NCBI GenBank assembly: GCA_958450365.1
Contig: CAUEEP010000737.1
Location: 1,105,501 to 1,169,500, forward strand
DNA length: 64,000 bases
Direction of reading: 5' to 3'
DNA from: Mesorhabditis belari
Taxonomy: Eukaryota; Nematoda; Chromadorea; Rhabditida; Rhabditidae
Shown: one piece after another, positions 10,719 to 23,539 of the stretch
How the letters are laid out: every line of letters begins with the position of its first letter
Position numbering within the stretch: position 1 is the first letter of the stretch
Notes under the pieces: model-generated
Databases searched by the model: none
What the model saw: only the letters and a program-made list of their open reading frames with translations
What the model was told of the DNA's origin: nothing
Position numbers and translations under genes: made by a program

Positions 10719-13700
10719 TTTACAAAGTTGCCCTTAGATTTTCCCTTTTGAAAATCTTCTTCTCCTCCTCTCGATCTTTGCTCATCTCAAAAGGCCATTG
10801 ATGTGGGAAATGATGGGGGATATCAAAGTGGAAATCTTTTCTGAAATTTAGAATTTTAGAGCTTGAAATTAGATGATTTTAAGTCAATAACTAGCCTTAA
10901 TCCAACCAGTTTTCACTTGACTTTTAAGGTTTTTCTTTGAGTCTAAGATTAGTATTATCTCTAGAAAACCTTAGAAAACCTATTGAAGAGAAAAAGATAC
11001 CTGAAAATGCCTAATCTCTCAGCTTCTTCAGGCATATCTTCAGCCAGTGGTTTCCCTCGACTTTCGGGTACAAATTTCGAGAAGAATAGAAGATCGGCAG
11101 TGATGAGAACAATCATTACACCATGAGGAACCCATTGACCGAATGAAGTCTAAGAGATTGATTGCCGAAAACGATTTGAGAAGTTCTAACAGTTCTAACA
11201 GTTGAGAATCTTTGTCTTTCAAAGCTAACCAATTGGAAGACTTGAGGAGCGGCGATTGAAGCCACTGCTTCACTCAATTGAGTCATCGCAAAGGCTACAT
11301 TTCGGATGGGAGTTGGGAAAACCTAAAGGTTTATTACAATTTGATCTCTAGTGAATATGTAAATTAAAATAATGATATAAAAGAAGAGGCTGTCTGTTTG
11401 TCAGCTTTTATCTGTCCTTCTGTCAGTCATCTTTAATCCATTGTTACCTCATTACAAACCACTCCGACCACTGCATATAATTGGCAAACCATTGAGGCAG
11501 TTGAAAGGAGAATGAAACGAAGGACAGAGGATTCGCTTGAAGAAATGCCTAGGAAACTTTGATGAAGCTGATTTTTGAAATTACCTAAGAATTCGGCAAC
11601 TATTGCAGCACCAAAAGTAACCAGAGCATAAAGACAGTAGAAATTGTGTTCAGTCTAGAAAGAGGATTTCAGAGATCTTTCCCAAGTGAACAGAATTGTT
11701 CCAAAGCTATTCTCCTGACTCAATGCTAACCTGAAAACAAAATAGGCCCTAGTTTTACTGTTTACTCTAACCCATAGGCCTATTAGAAGTCAGTTTTGAA
11801 CTTTTGAACTTCTAGCCTCACTCTGGCCTTTTTTGCAGTGTTCGGTTGGAAAATTCTCTGTGCTGCTAGTAGAAAAACTTTATTTATGGCTTATCAAATT
11901 GGTATTGTAGCTTGTTACTCAGCCTGTAAACTAGTTGAAATCAAAAGTGCTTAAGTGCCATTACGGGGGATCGTGTGGGCTGTAAAAAAGCAAGCTCTCC
12001 ACTGCGCCATGGCAACAAGAATCGTCCTGCGCCTAGCAATTCGGATACAAGATTTATCTAGAAACTTTTGTGGATTGGATAAAGGCTAAGCAATGGCTGG
12101 AGAAAAGCAATGGTTTGGAGAAATGCAACGGATCAACACTGTTTTCATTTTGCTAACTTTTCTGCCCAACTTCTCGCATTTAAAATCAACAAGAGCTGAG
12201 ACGAGATTCAGCACCAAGCGAAAGAAACCCATAAAGAAAGCGTTCACATAAATCGATCCATTCATTTCCTCCATATTGAATAAAAGTGAATAGTTGACCA
12301 TTGAAGCCATTAAACTAGAAATTTCGATTTATTTCTAATATCATTATCATTATCATTATCAAAATCATTTTTTAAAACATACAAGCTTAAGAAAATGGCA
12401 GTCGTGTATCCAGCTAATCGTTTTGTGCAGAAAAGATGCGCGAATGAGTAGGATTGATGAGAGAGAAGCTGAAAAGGATAAAGAACTTGTTGAAAAATTA
12501 AAGAGAGACATTCACGATTGTTTTGAGATTCTCCAAACTCAATTTAGTAAAAAGTAAAGCTGATCGAGAAAGGAAAGCTCACAGAAACGCAAACCATTTG
12601 GCGCACGGCTCTTTGCCTTTTGCTGCTCGGTTTAATTACGCAAAGTGCTCAAAAATCGTTGAGAAACAAGCCTTCTTTTACAATTTCCTATCTTTATTTA
12701 ATTTAATAAGAATCTAGACTAGACAGGCTTCAAGTCCAGTCCTTACAGCTTCAAGTCCAGTCCTTACAGCTTCAAGTCCAGTCCTTACAGCTTCAAGTCC
12801 AGTCCTTACAGCTTCAACTCCAGTCCTTACAGCTTCAAGTCCAGTCCTTACAGCTTCAACTCCAGTCCTTACAGCTTCAAGTCCAGTCCTTACAGCTTCA
12901 AGTCCAGTCCTTATAGCTTCAAGTCCAGTCCTTACAGTAAAGCTGCCCAGGCCTAGCCCAGGAAATTCTCTCTTAAAACAACCCAATCAACCTCAAGATG
13001 TTTCCTCTCGTGCTCAAAAACGGCATTGAGCGCTTTCTCGTCAAGTTGATGACCGTTTATCTAAAGAGTTTTCTGCCAAGTTAATATAAAGTGGAAAACG
13101 CACTTTGTAGATTCTCGCGACGGCTTCGGCGGCTTTTGTGAGCAATCCTCTTCTCAACAAAAAGTGCGGAGTCTCGCACATGAACCTGGGAATAAATTCT
13201 AGTGAATTTACAGTATACTATAAGATTAGTAAGTCTACCAGAGCCAGGTTTAGGTCTAGCTTCTAGCTCTAGTTAGATAAACTCAAACCATGAACTGGAA
13301 TTCGTGTTTTATTGATCTATTTGCTATTTAATTCTATTAAGTTGGAAAGAAAGTTCTCCGAAAAAGTTTGACTAGAATTTCTTAAAAACGAATCCACTAA
13401 TTCAAGGAGATTTTATTCTATCATTTACAAATCGACTCCAAGAAATTACTCGTAGAAAAATGGGTGCAGCTTTCCCTTAAAGTTTTCGAGATTTTTGAAG
13501 AAAAGCATTATTTTTCTGCTTAAATTCAGCTCACTTTTTGCATCATAAAATTTCTTCGGAGATAAAGCTAGCATAAATCTCTATTTTTCGAACAATACGC
13601 TCTATAATCTCTATTTTTGGCCAACAAATTTCTTTACAAAGAAGCTGTATTTCAAAAAAATCATTTTTTTTCTCTCATTTTTTACCTGACTCTACTTTTT

Positions 13701-16700
13701 GACTTTTCTGACTCTACAACTCTACTTTTTGGTTGGCTTAGTGCTTGGTTTTTCAAAAAATCATCGTGCAAATGTTTTCCAAGAACTTTCCAACTTAATA
13801 TATCATTTGAAAGCCTGGAAAGCTATCATTTGAAAGCTCTACTTTAGAAAAGCTGAAGAAATCTCTCATTTTTTTTTTACCTGAAGCCAACTCTAATCCT
13901 TTTTTTGTCAAAATCTTTTTGAAATATAGTTTAACAAAAGATTTGGGAAGAATTGATAGCTTGGTTTTTGAGAAATCATCGTGAAAACTTTTTCTACGAA
14001 CTTTCTTTCTAGCTTAATATAAAAAAAAAACCAAACCATAAAATGAAAGCTGCGGGAAAGCATAGCACATTGATGATAAGCGAGAACCAACGCCAGTTTC
14101 CACAAAGATACGCTAGAAAATGAGAAATGATCACTTTAGTTGAGGTTTTTGAATATCATCAATTTGAATTTGAAAACGATTTAGAATTATCGAGGAATGA
14201 GCTTTTAAAGCTCTTTAATAGAGTTTTTGAATTTAAAAATGATTTCAAATTACCGATAATAGCTACTAGAGCATAATTTGGGGACCAATTGAGAACGAAA
14301 GCCAGCCATAAACGATGTTTTGAGGGAAACGTCTCGCAGAAGAGTACGAAAACGATTCTAGAATAAATTGATGAAAGAAGATCGATTTTTCAAAGAATCC
14401 ATTCTTTGATAAATAACTTATTGAAAACTTTAGTTAGATATTCACGATTGTTTTCAACCAGGCTTCAAATCCAGGTCTTACAGCTTTACAGTAAAGCTAC
14501 CCCGACCTAGCTCAGGAAATTCTCTTTTAAAAAAACCCAGTCAACCTCAAGATGTTTCCTCTCGTGCTCCAAAACAGCATTGAGCGCTTTCTCGTCAAGT
14601 TGATGTTGATTGAGTTGATTGATTGTGCTTTCAACTTTCGAGTGCTTTCAACTAGGCTTCAAATCCAGGCCTTATAGGTTTCCAGTAAAGCTACCCCCGG
14701 CCTAGCCCAGGAAATTCCCTCTTAAAATAACCCAGTCAACCTCCAGATGTTTTCTCTCGTGCTCAAAAATGGCATTGAGCGCTTCCTCGTCAAGTTGATG
14801 TTGATTGAGTTGATTGATTCACGATTGCTTTCAACTAGGCTTCAAATCCAGGCCTTATAGGTTTCCAGTAAAGCTACCCCCGACCTAGCCCAGGAAATTC
14901 TCTTTTAAAACAATCCAGTGAACCTCAAAGAATCCATTCCATTCAATACTAGAACTCACACAACATGTCCAGTGAAAAAAAAGGCGAGTGCTGTTCTGAT
15001 GACGGTTAGAGTGAGAAGATCAGGGCTGAGACAAGTGGCTAGACCGAGGATTCCATTCAAAAGAAGACAGATGAACATTGGCTAAAATTTGCAATAAAAT
15101 TTGCATTTGATGAATTTAGATGTTTAGTTTTTCAAAGATTGAAAAGTAAAACTGAAAAAAACAAAAACAAATTTAGACCAGATATTGGGTTACTTTTTAG
15201 CCGCCTGTCTTGATCCTTTCTTGATCCTTTCTTTCCATATTTTTCAATATGCTTTAGATTCATTCGAAAGCTCTTGAGATTCTCTATTTTTTTCAGCTAT
15301 AGATTATCTCAATGCGATAGATTTGAAGCAAGTTAGAAGCCTTTGTAGTGTCCTGTGTAGCCTTTGTAGCCTTTGTAGCCTTTGTAGCCTTTGTAGCCTT
15401 TGTAGCCTTTGTAGCCTTTGTAGCTTTTGTAGCCTTTGTAGCCTTTGTAGTTTACTCGGCACTCACCCGTTTCCTTCCGAAAACATCCGAGATTTGTCCC
15501 CAAATAAGTGACCCGATCAAGTAGCCGATCATCTAGAGTACACATGAAAGTTGCTCGATAAAGATGTACGACAAAGAGTTCGACAAAGAGTTCGACAAAA
15601 TTCGATGCAAAAGCTTTTCAACCTGTGACGATGTGCTGTCTTTGATCTCTTTTGTATCACCACAAAGGATTCCAAACTAAAAGAAAAGAAGAAAAAGAAT
15701 GATTTTTCATGAAAGAGAATGATTTTTCTTTAAAAAATTCTTCTTCTTCTTCTTAAAACCTCAACATTCGCTGATAAGAATTGATATTCAGTTATTGGAT
15801 GGCATTCTCCAGCATCATACAATTGGCAAATCTCTTCAGGAGAGAGGCCAGTAGTGTTCCCACCAATGCAGCCAGTCACTTTTGGTACTGCTCCTAAAGC
15901 TTATTTATCTATCCGAATGCTTATTTATTCCTACGAAACTGAACAAGATGGGTAGACTATTGAAATCGTTGTTTTAAATTTTGAAAGTGGTTGATTTTTG
16001 CTTAGAATCCTTTTGCTTAGAATCGAACTTTTAGTTCGTTGTTGTCAACTCACCCGCAAACACCATAAACATCAAATTGCCACATTGAGAGAGCATCACT
16101 AGCTGAATTTTGATTGCTTTATTTATTGCTAATGCATTTTACTTTTTAATCTTTAATCTTTCATCTTTCATCTTTAATCTTTAATCTTTCAACATTTACA
16201 ATTTATCTACAGAAATTTGAATAGTATTGACTAGTACAAGAAAGAAAATCAACTATTTACCTACAGTATATACACTACTGGACAATGAAATATAAGAGAG
16301 AATACGGTATTCGAAATCTACGCTTCAAAGCCGATCGATTGGGACTTACACTACTGGACAATGAAATATCATATTTGAAAAAAGATCGTCACTTTCGCGC
16401 GTCTGTAACTCCCATGTCTTTACCGTATTTCTAAATATTAATATTTCCATTGTGTAGCCCTTGAAAAGAGCTTTCAGAAAATGTATAACACTAATAGTTT
16501 AAACTCAAAGACAAGGGAGTTACAGACGCGCGAAAGTGACGATCGTTTTTCAAATATCATATTTCATTGTCCAGTACTGTACCAATCAACTCAAAGCCCG
16601 AGCAATCAACAGTTAAGCTTTTCATTTTCAGGGTATTTCATCGTTCTTCTACTATCCAATATTGAGTCTACCAGAAAGGATATGTTTACGTTTATTGCAC

Positions 16701-16805
16701 AAAGGACGCACAAAGGTCTTGTTTCCAAACCTCAATCATAATAGCAGCCATCAAATCGTATCTTCCCATCAGAATGAAATCATCCAACGTCTTTCCGACT
16801 TCCAT
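10719..16805 (-). CDS. SLC22/OCT-like organic ion transporter (major facilitator superfamily)
   Basis: Multi-exon membrane transporter. The likely first exon starts at the ATG at 16805 (MEVGKTLDDFILMGRYDL), followed by the first membrane exon near 16050-16105 (LVMLSQCGNLMFMVFAG). An extracellular Cys-rich loop lies at about 15770-15880. The MFS loop signature GQISDVFGRKR is at about 15470-15530. Later exons carry ETFPSKHRLWLAFVLNWSPN (about 14240-14350), NWRWFSLIINVLCFPAAF (about 14040-14110) and ETPHFLLRRGLLTKAAEA (13097-13195). Still later come SMVNYSLLFNMEEMNGS (about 12250) and the late MFS motif PESRGKPLAEDMPEEAERLG (about 11010). The TAA is at 10719-10721. These segments and their order match organic cation/carnitine transporters, which work at the plasma membrane. 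Substrate cannot be predicted. Introns contain MITEs, a 21-bp minisatellite and partial copies of one exon. Confidence 0.85.
11960..12050 (-). repeat. tRNA-like relic in an OCT gene intron
   Basis: The minus strand has ATGGCGCAGTGGAGAGC, like the A-box half of the relics at 48235-48490. Confidence 0.4.
12718..12945. repeat. 21-bp minisatellite in an OCT gene intron
   Basis: About 11 units of CTTCAAGTCCAGTCCTTACA, immediately beside the exon at about 12990-13063. Units resemble the CTTCAAATCCAGGCCTTA blocks at 14465, 14650 and 14840. Confidence 0.92.
14460..14940 (-). repeat. Three partial copies of a downstream OCT exon inside an intron
   Basis: Blocks at about 14460-14630, 14650-14820 and 14835-14935 repeat the exon at about 12960-13063 (HQLDEKALNAVFEHERKHLE) plus its 3' flank. 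Frames are preserved in part, but no acceptor precedes them. Confidence 0.8.
15342..15450. repeat. 9-bp minisatellite in an OCT gene intron
   Basis: About 12 units of TAGCCTTTG. Confidence 0.92.
16273..16579. mobile_element. MITE family A, copy 3 with composite left flank
   Basis: A full copy lies at 16349-16579. It is preceded by a solo family-A terminus at 16273-16295 and 53 bp that match, inverted, the DNA next to copy 1 (1650-1704). It lies in the first intron of the OCT transporter gene. Confidence 0.85.
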
Positions 16806-17651
16806 TTTTCAACAAAATCACCAAAATTTCAACAACAATATATTCGTAAAACCTTTTCTGACCACTTTCCTCGAAATCGAATGACCAAACGTGAATTGTT
16901 TTGCAAAAAAAATCTCCGCCGACTCAACGAAAGCCTCAAATTTGCATAGGAAAGCCGATTTTTTTTTTGGGGAAATTGTCTGGGAAAATTTGATCGTTCG
17001 ATGAATTTTCATCTAAAATCTAAATCTAAAAAATTTCATTTTTTTTTGAAAAGGTTCAAAGTTGGAAAACAGAAAAATGCATTTATTTTGCGTAAATGTG
17101 AGATGGTGTCGAGGTTTGGATCAGGATTTGGGTCTAGAAATGGCACGGGGGGAGGGGAGATGCCGGGCTTTCTAATGATACTGAATGGGGATTGATTGGA
17201 CTAAAGAGTGATAGAATCGAGAGGCAACACTCTCGAGCTCGGTAATGCCGGTAATGGTAAGCTCGTTAATGCCAAAAGAGAACCGCTATCTGTCAGGAGC
17301 GTGTGCCAGACGGCGAGTGATTACGCTGTCGCACAAAGTACATTCATTTGCTCTTTGCTGATGGTATAAAAGAAGATCTTCAGCTGTAAATTTCTCCCAG
17401 GGGTTTTCGAGGTCGGCGAATCGATTAAAGCTATTCATTTCATTGAGTCAGCCAATTGAAATCCGGATTTAATTGGGCAAAGCTTTTAGAAGACCTCTAA
17501 CTTCTTACTCTATGTTGGATAGAAGATTCGAAGCTTTCAAATCAAATGAAATCACAATCTTGACAAAGCAATTGCTCTTTAAATGAGAATTAAAATCTTG
17601 GCAAGACTGTAGTGTAATCTGGAAATGCTCTAGTGCTGATCTCATGCTCAA

Positions 17652-20600
17652 TCATGCCCAAATTTTATCATATATCGAGAAATAGGTATTTTTCGTTTCT
17701 TCCGCATTGATTTTCTTCACAGGCGATATTTTGGATGTTTTGAAGAAAGAGAGACCAAATATCGAGAGAAAAGCGAAATAATCCCTCCGATAGCTTTCAA
17801 TCCAAAGCACCATTAAAGTGATATGCGTGATTATTGCACTGAAAATTTTAAAACTTATCGATTAAAACGGGCTACGGTAGGAGGGTTTTTGATGCAAGAT
17901 CTTAGACTTTCTAAGACTACCGTAATCTGGCCTCAATTTTTATTGGGTTGGTGAATTGAAAACTGCCGGCTAATGTCATATGTGACAGTTTGAGCACTTT
18001 CTTCAAAAGAAACCCATTTTGGTGTCAATGGGAAAGTTGTAGAGAATCAAAATTGAAGTTTATAGCCAAATTTTCAGAACGATTCAAAAACTGGTTTTCA
18101 AGAAATGCGAAATTTACAAATTTTTACAAAACTTGCATTTTAAGCGAAACTATTAAGTGTATCTTTTTGGAAATTTGGCTATAAGCCTCATTTTTGATTC
18201 TCTACAACTTTTCTATTGACACCAAAATGGGTTTCTTTTGAGGAAAGTGCTCAAACTGGGACATCTCCAGTCCTCCATTTTTGAGTCTCACACTTGTCTC
18301 ACACACAAACCAAAATCCTATACGAAAGAGGAATCCGCAAATTGCCTGTAAAAGTAGGTTACAGTAGGGTGCAAGATCTTTTTATGCAAGATCTTAGACT
18401 TTCTAAGGCTACCGTAATCTGACCTAAAGTTTTATTTAATGTACCCCTTTCGACTAGCGTTTTCTAAAACTTGTCCCCTTTCAAAAGCTACTATAATTGC
18501 TATATTTTTAGTCAATTTATCTACTTTTTATCTGGTTCTGGTTTCAAGATATCGAAAAAACTTCTTGATTAAACTAGACGCATGATTACGGTAGTTTTTT
18601 GAAAATTTGCTATGCTTTAGAAAACACAGAGGAATCTATTGAACTTTATGACTTCATTTATAATAACCAACTCACACAATGATAACTAAATCGAAAAAAA
18701 CGAGCATCATTTGCGCGATTTCGGTGTTGAAATCGAGGAAAACCATGGGAATCCCGCTGAGAAATACTCCGACTAGACTGCACACCGAGTGCACTTTAAA
18801 AATCGTGTGCATTAACTGAAAAAAAAATTTGATGGGATTGTGATAAAAGAGTACCGCAAGTCATCGATCTAAACCCTTTAGATCAGCTCCAAACTTGGCT
18901 TTTGGTTGTACTTTTGTGAGCAAAACAATCCGGATCTTTGGCCTGGTTTCTGACCTTGTCTGGCTTTACTCGGGAATCGTTGAAGATAAGATCTTGCCCT
19001 GGCTTCCGACCAGCTCTGACTTGGCCGAGCCGGATCTGACCTGGTCCAGCCGACCTCGTACAGATCGAAGAGTGCAACAACGACTTCCTGAGCTTTAGGT
19101 GGTGAAATAATTGGACGGACCGGAAGCGGCTTATCCTTGCGCTCGAACACGATCAGGAATGGATATAACAGACCCAAAGGGAATACCTATCTATAGGGGA
19201 CATGTGCCAGACGGCGAGCGATTACGCGGCCGCACAAAGAACAGCGCGCCAGTCATTTATAGATTTCTCTTTTCTTCTGTAAATGGCTCCCAAATGAGAT
19301 TTAGTGTTAAAAATTTGTGTCCCGGGGTCATAGAACCTATTGCCGGGGTTTATTCAAGCCCTTTGCCCAAGAAAAGTCCCAAGAGAAGCGAATTGGCTTT
19401 GTGTTTTGCATATGATAGCTTTTCACAAAGAAAAGACCCGAGAAAAAGCATCTTTTCCATAGAATTCTCTTTTCCACTCACCTTCAACACTTCAATATTT
19501 TCGGTCAACTGAAATCGTCGACTCAAATACGCATCGTTTGCATAGGTTTTCTCGTGAAAATTCTGAAAGTTTTAATGGTTTTTTTTGGCGCAATTTAAGC
19601 CTCACTTTCACTTCAACAAATGATGTCATTGTTTGTAATTCTCGATGATTCCAGAGATACAATTGATGGAGGCACTAAAGTTTGGGCAAAAAAAAAATTG
19701 GCTCAACGCCTTGGAATGTTACCCAAAACGAGAACAAAGCGATGAAAGCGATGATCGGAAAAAAGATGAACAATATCAAAAAGTAGTGATCGTAGAGATC
19801 TGAATCGTAGAGATTTCATAGATTTCATAGATTTCATATTTTTTCTTTTTCAAATCCAATTTTTAAGAGAGATTCATGCGAGCTTGAGTTCAGTGCAAGT
19901 TTATGCAAATTTTAAGTCTAAAGATCACAATAAGTCTAGGCCAATAGACCAAAAACAGACTAGAGTCAGGCGCAGGCCTTCCTTCTAACTAGTCCAAGAC
20001 TTTTCCTGGACCAGGTCAAGCTAAGTCAAGCTAAGCCAAGTTAGGGCTGATTCCAGGTATTCGTAAGCCAGTTAGATCAGAGTCAAGATCATGTTTCTAG
20101 CTGGCTTAAGTTTCTGGTAGAAGCAGCTTTTTAAAGCATTATTTTCAAGTCTTTATGCTCGTAACTCAGTAAATCAATCAGGCAAAAAAAAGTGGCTCTT
20201 TTGCTTTTCATAAACCCACAATAGATGATCGCATAGGTGCAAATGATTGAGACGAGAGTATTCAACAGAATCAACAATGTCGACAGAGGCCAATATTTCG
20301 ATTTCTCGTAAACGGCGAGTTTTCGAGTGGCGACGAGACGCTCAACGAAAACGGAGAAACAAAAGAAAACCTCGTAGAGAATTGGTTGGATACGAGTCGA
20401 GGAAACGATCACCAACAAGATCAATTCGGTATGCGCTGAAATGGGGTTATGGGGGGACAAAAGTAAGGTGTAATTGGTGTAATTTAATGCCAAAATCTAG
20501 TCCAACTCAATTTCTTTTGATTTTTCCTGGTTATTATCAATATCTTTGAACAAAAACCCACTTTTCCTTGAAAAGAACCCGAATTGAAATAAAATGATGA

Positions 20601-20931
20601 AATAACGAGAGACAATGGTAACCATGGCGAGAAATATCATCCCAATGTAAATTACTCGCAAATTCAAATGTAAATGATTCGATCGGATGAGAATTCCCAT
20701 CAGAATTGGTAGATTGCATAGGGCCAACAATTGGAGGAAACATTCGATAACGATGAATATGTAATAGGGAATACGCAGTGAGGTGCCCTAGAAGTTTCAG
20801 AATTTCTTTCAAATTTGGATTCCAGACCTTTATGCCAAGACTAAAACATTCAACCCTACCTCTAGATACGTCGAATTAACAAAAATAGCCACCAATAACG
20901 ACGTATCATTGATTTTGATAAAGTACATCAT
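17652..20931 (-). CDS. Sre-type serpentine (seven-transmembrane) chemoreceptor
   Basis: Six or more exons join in phase. The start exon is at 20931 (MMYFIKINDTSLLVAIFVNS). A membrane exon spans about 20575-20790. The exon at about 20180-20430 contains the family hallmark FVERLVATRKLAVYEKSKYW. A membrane exon (LYDHYFLILFIFFPIIAFI) is near 19720-19800, the exon near 19510-19575 has LSRRFQLTENIEVLK, a further membrane exon is at about 18670-18815, and the last exon ends KNTYFSIYDKIWA at 17652. The ER-x-AT...YE and LS-R-Q-EN motifs, and the C-terminal YF...W, are typical of nematode Sre receptors, G-protein-coupled receptors expressed in chemosensory neurons. The last intron (about 17835-18665) carries a mariner-derived palindromic insertion. 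The gene appears intact, but the ligand is unknown. Confidence 0.82.
17943..18353. mobile_element. Mariner-derived remnant with internal palindromic insert
   Basis: A mariner terminus (TTGGGTTGGTGAATTGAAAA) is at 17943. Inverted arms of about 90 bp follow at 17985-18075 and 18166-18262. After them come about 90 bp matching the inner region of the mariner copies. It sits in the last intron of the Sre receptor gene. Confidence 0.75.
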
Positions 20932-21139
20932 TGATCAGATCTTTTCGAGCTTTTGCCAACATACTAAACATTTTGGGCGGTTGTCTGTTGCTTTCACCTG
21001 CTGGCCTCAAAAGCTCTTTCCTTAATGCTTTTTGCTCAGAGAAAATGATTTCAGATTTATTTTTTTCGATAACTATTTACGTAAAACAAAGTAAAGGACA
21101 TGTGAATCTATATAACGATGCGACACAAACTAGAAATCT

Positions 21140-23302
21140 CTAATCGTTGAGGGTTCGCGTCACTCGTTGAATCTCACCACCGCCAAGGCACACGCGGTCC
21201 GCGTAGAAGACACACATCTGAATAAAAAAGATTAGTAAAATGTACGTGAAGCACAACTTTTAGATGAGTCGTAATCTAGCGCTTGACATTAACTTAAGCA
21301 ATGCAAAGTTAAGATTGTAACACGATACTATGCTCAGACTAGTAAAAAAGATCAATTTCCAAAACTCTATTGACCAGACCATACCAAACTTTAGTTAAAT
21401 CTACAAAGATTTGTTTATCGTTTTCACAAAACAAATCTGCTACCAAAAATCATTTCTTGTATTTTGTCCCAAAAGAAAGGAAAGGTATCGGTTCTGAGAA
21501 GTTGAGAAGGCTTCAAAATTCCCACCTGTCCAGGGGCAACGGCTCGAACCGGAATCTGTGTTTTTACCGTGATTACTTCTTTTCCATCTAAAGAAAAAAA
21601 TTTTTGTCACTGAGTACAATAATTTCATTTCTACTTCATGTAGTTCCGTTTTGAAAATTAATTACCCTTGAGACTTGTCTCCAAACGGCATTTGATTACG
21701 GGATGAGTGCGTTGAATTCGAAATCTCACGTCGAGATGGTTTTCTAAAATTTATGAATCAAAGAGATCTTATTGTAAACTAACTAGATTTTGTGATTTCA
21801 GAACAAAACCAACTTTTTTCAGATATTTGCTCTTTGTAATATCAATTCAACTCACTCAAAGGATTTATCGATATCCATTCGGGCGTTCGGATCACAAATT
21901 CTTGCGCAAAAAGCCTTGGATGGTGTGATCCACTGCACTAAAACACCAAAAACTTATCTTAAACGATAAACTTACCACAAGTACGGTGTTTGTTTTTGGA
22001 TCAAGTTCGACGACAAAATACCCCAAGTGATCGCCCTCAACTTCAATGTAAATTTGAAATATTCATGCAGCAACCAACCTGATAAAGTACCCGTTTTCCA
22101 ATAGTGAAATGATGAATACCCGTATGCTCAGCGACAATTTTCCCAGCAATCGTTTTTATCAGGCCCGGTCTTGGCTCTATGTACTAAATTCAGTTCAGTT
22201 TTGAATAAAAAAAAGACTAACCTGATCCATAAAAGTTGTGAAATTCTTCCGTTTTCCCACAAAACATATGCCCATGCTCTAGAAAAACCAAAATTTAAAC
22301 TCAAAATTTGTGCAACCTCTTTCTTGTTCGCTACTTCAATCAGTCCTTCTTGCTTTGCGATTTCATAGACCTAAATTAATAAAAAAATTTAATCTTAAAG
22401 AAGTTACTTGTGTTTTAAATAATTTCCCGATCGGAAACAATGCGCGTTTTAGTTGTTCCTGTTTGAGTGTACACAAAAGAAAGATTGATCTTTTATTGGG
22501 TCGATTCCCGCCAACAAGTCGGCTAAAACATTTTTAGATGCAAGTTAACTAGTTGCACGAACCATTCAAATTTGAGGGATTCTTGCCAGCCATCAATTCA
22601 CTTTCAATCGAGGTAGAAACGTAATGGCCAGTAGCAACGAGATCAGCGTCAAGATTCTAAAAATTCATAGATTAAACGTGCCGAATATTATAACTCCAGA
22701 ATATATGCACCTTTATACAGTAGTCGTGAAAGTGTTGAAATTTGATGAAGCGATTGCAAGCAATATCCGGTACAACGGTTCGTCCGATCGTGTAGTTATC
22801 AATCATTTGTCTATAGTAAGCTTGGTTAATAAAAACTCACAAAACCTCACCTAAACACCTCGTTCCAATATTCTCGTACAAAGTTCACCGTCTTGTAGGG
22901 GATATCCAAATGTTGGCAAACTCGTCGAGCCTAAAAAATTATTTTATTTCAATATGTCAAAGAAAATAAGACTGCAACAACAATAACAAACTTACCACAG
23001 CTGAATCAAAAGATTGGTCGCATTTTGACGTTCCTTCTTCACGAGGGTCCCAGTTTATCTAAAAAAGTACTATAGATGAGAGAAAACTTTAAATTTGTTC
23101 ATTAGCTGTTTGTTTACTTGCTCATTAGTTTTGCAACATTAGCAGACTACAAACAAATTCAATATCCATTTTGTGCCCATATTTCCATAAAACTCACCAT
23201 GTGCACTGCAACGACTTCATGGCCGGCTTTCTTTAAAAGACTCGCAGAGACGGCTGAATCAACACCGCCGGAAACACCGATAGCAACTCGAAGAGCGCGC
23301 AT
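21140..23302 (-). CDS. mttu-1: Mitochondrial tRNA-specific 2-thiouridylase (TRMU/MnmA family)
   Basis: The protein starts at the ATG at 23302 with the PP-loop ATP-pyrophosphatase motif SGGVDS near residue 10. MnmA hallmarks follow in order: HMINWDPREEGTSKCD, the first catalytic-cysteine motif PDIACNRFIKF (about 22750-22790), ATGHYVS, KDQSFF, the LKRALFPIGK segment, and the second catalytic-cysteine motif STGICFVGKRKNF (about 22230-22310). The C-terminal beta domain reaches the TAG at 21140. The enzyme adds sulphur to U34 of mitochondrial tRNA-Lys, -Glu and -Gln. Both cysteines are present. At the A-run 22475-22478 the reading frame shifts by one base between KDQSFF and CTLKQEQLKR with no room for an intron, so either a base is missing in the assembly or the gene is lesioned. 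It lies head to tail with the next minus-strand gene. Confidence 0.92.
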
Positions 23303-23539
23303 GTCCCATCTACACTAGGTCTACACGTTAAATAATGTTATAAACGTACAAAGTTTTAAATATTATCTCAATCTCTTGCAATTGATCATTACATCATTCG
23401 TTAAAACCGAAAAATTATTTATTCGACCCGTAAACCGTAGAAAGCTTAAAGCACCTATAACTTAGTAATGCTACAAACTAAAACTAACAATAAAAAATAA
23501 ACAAGCTAACTAAATTACAAAAGTATTATTTTGACGAAA

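Noticed and set aside
12714..12986. Frame with repeated VRTGLEA heptads
   Set aside because: It is the 21-bp minisatellite next to an OCT exon; no transporter homology and the exon donor precedes it.
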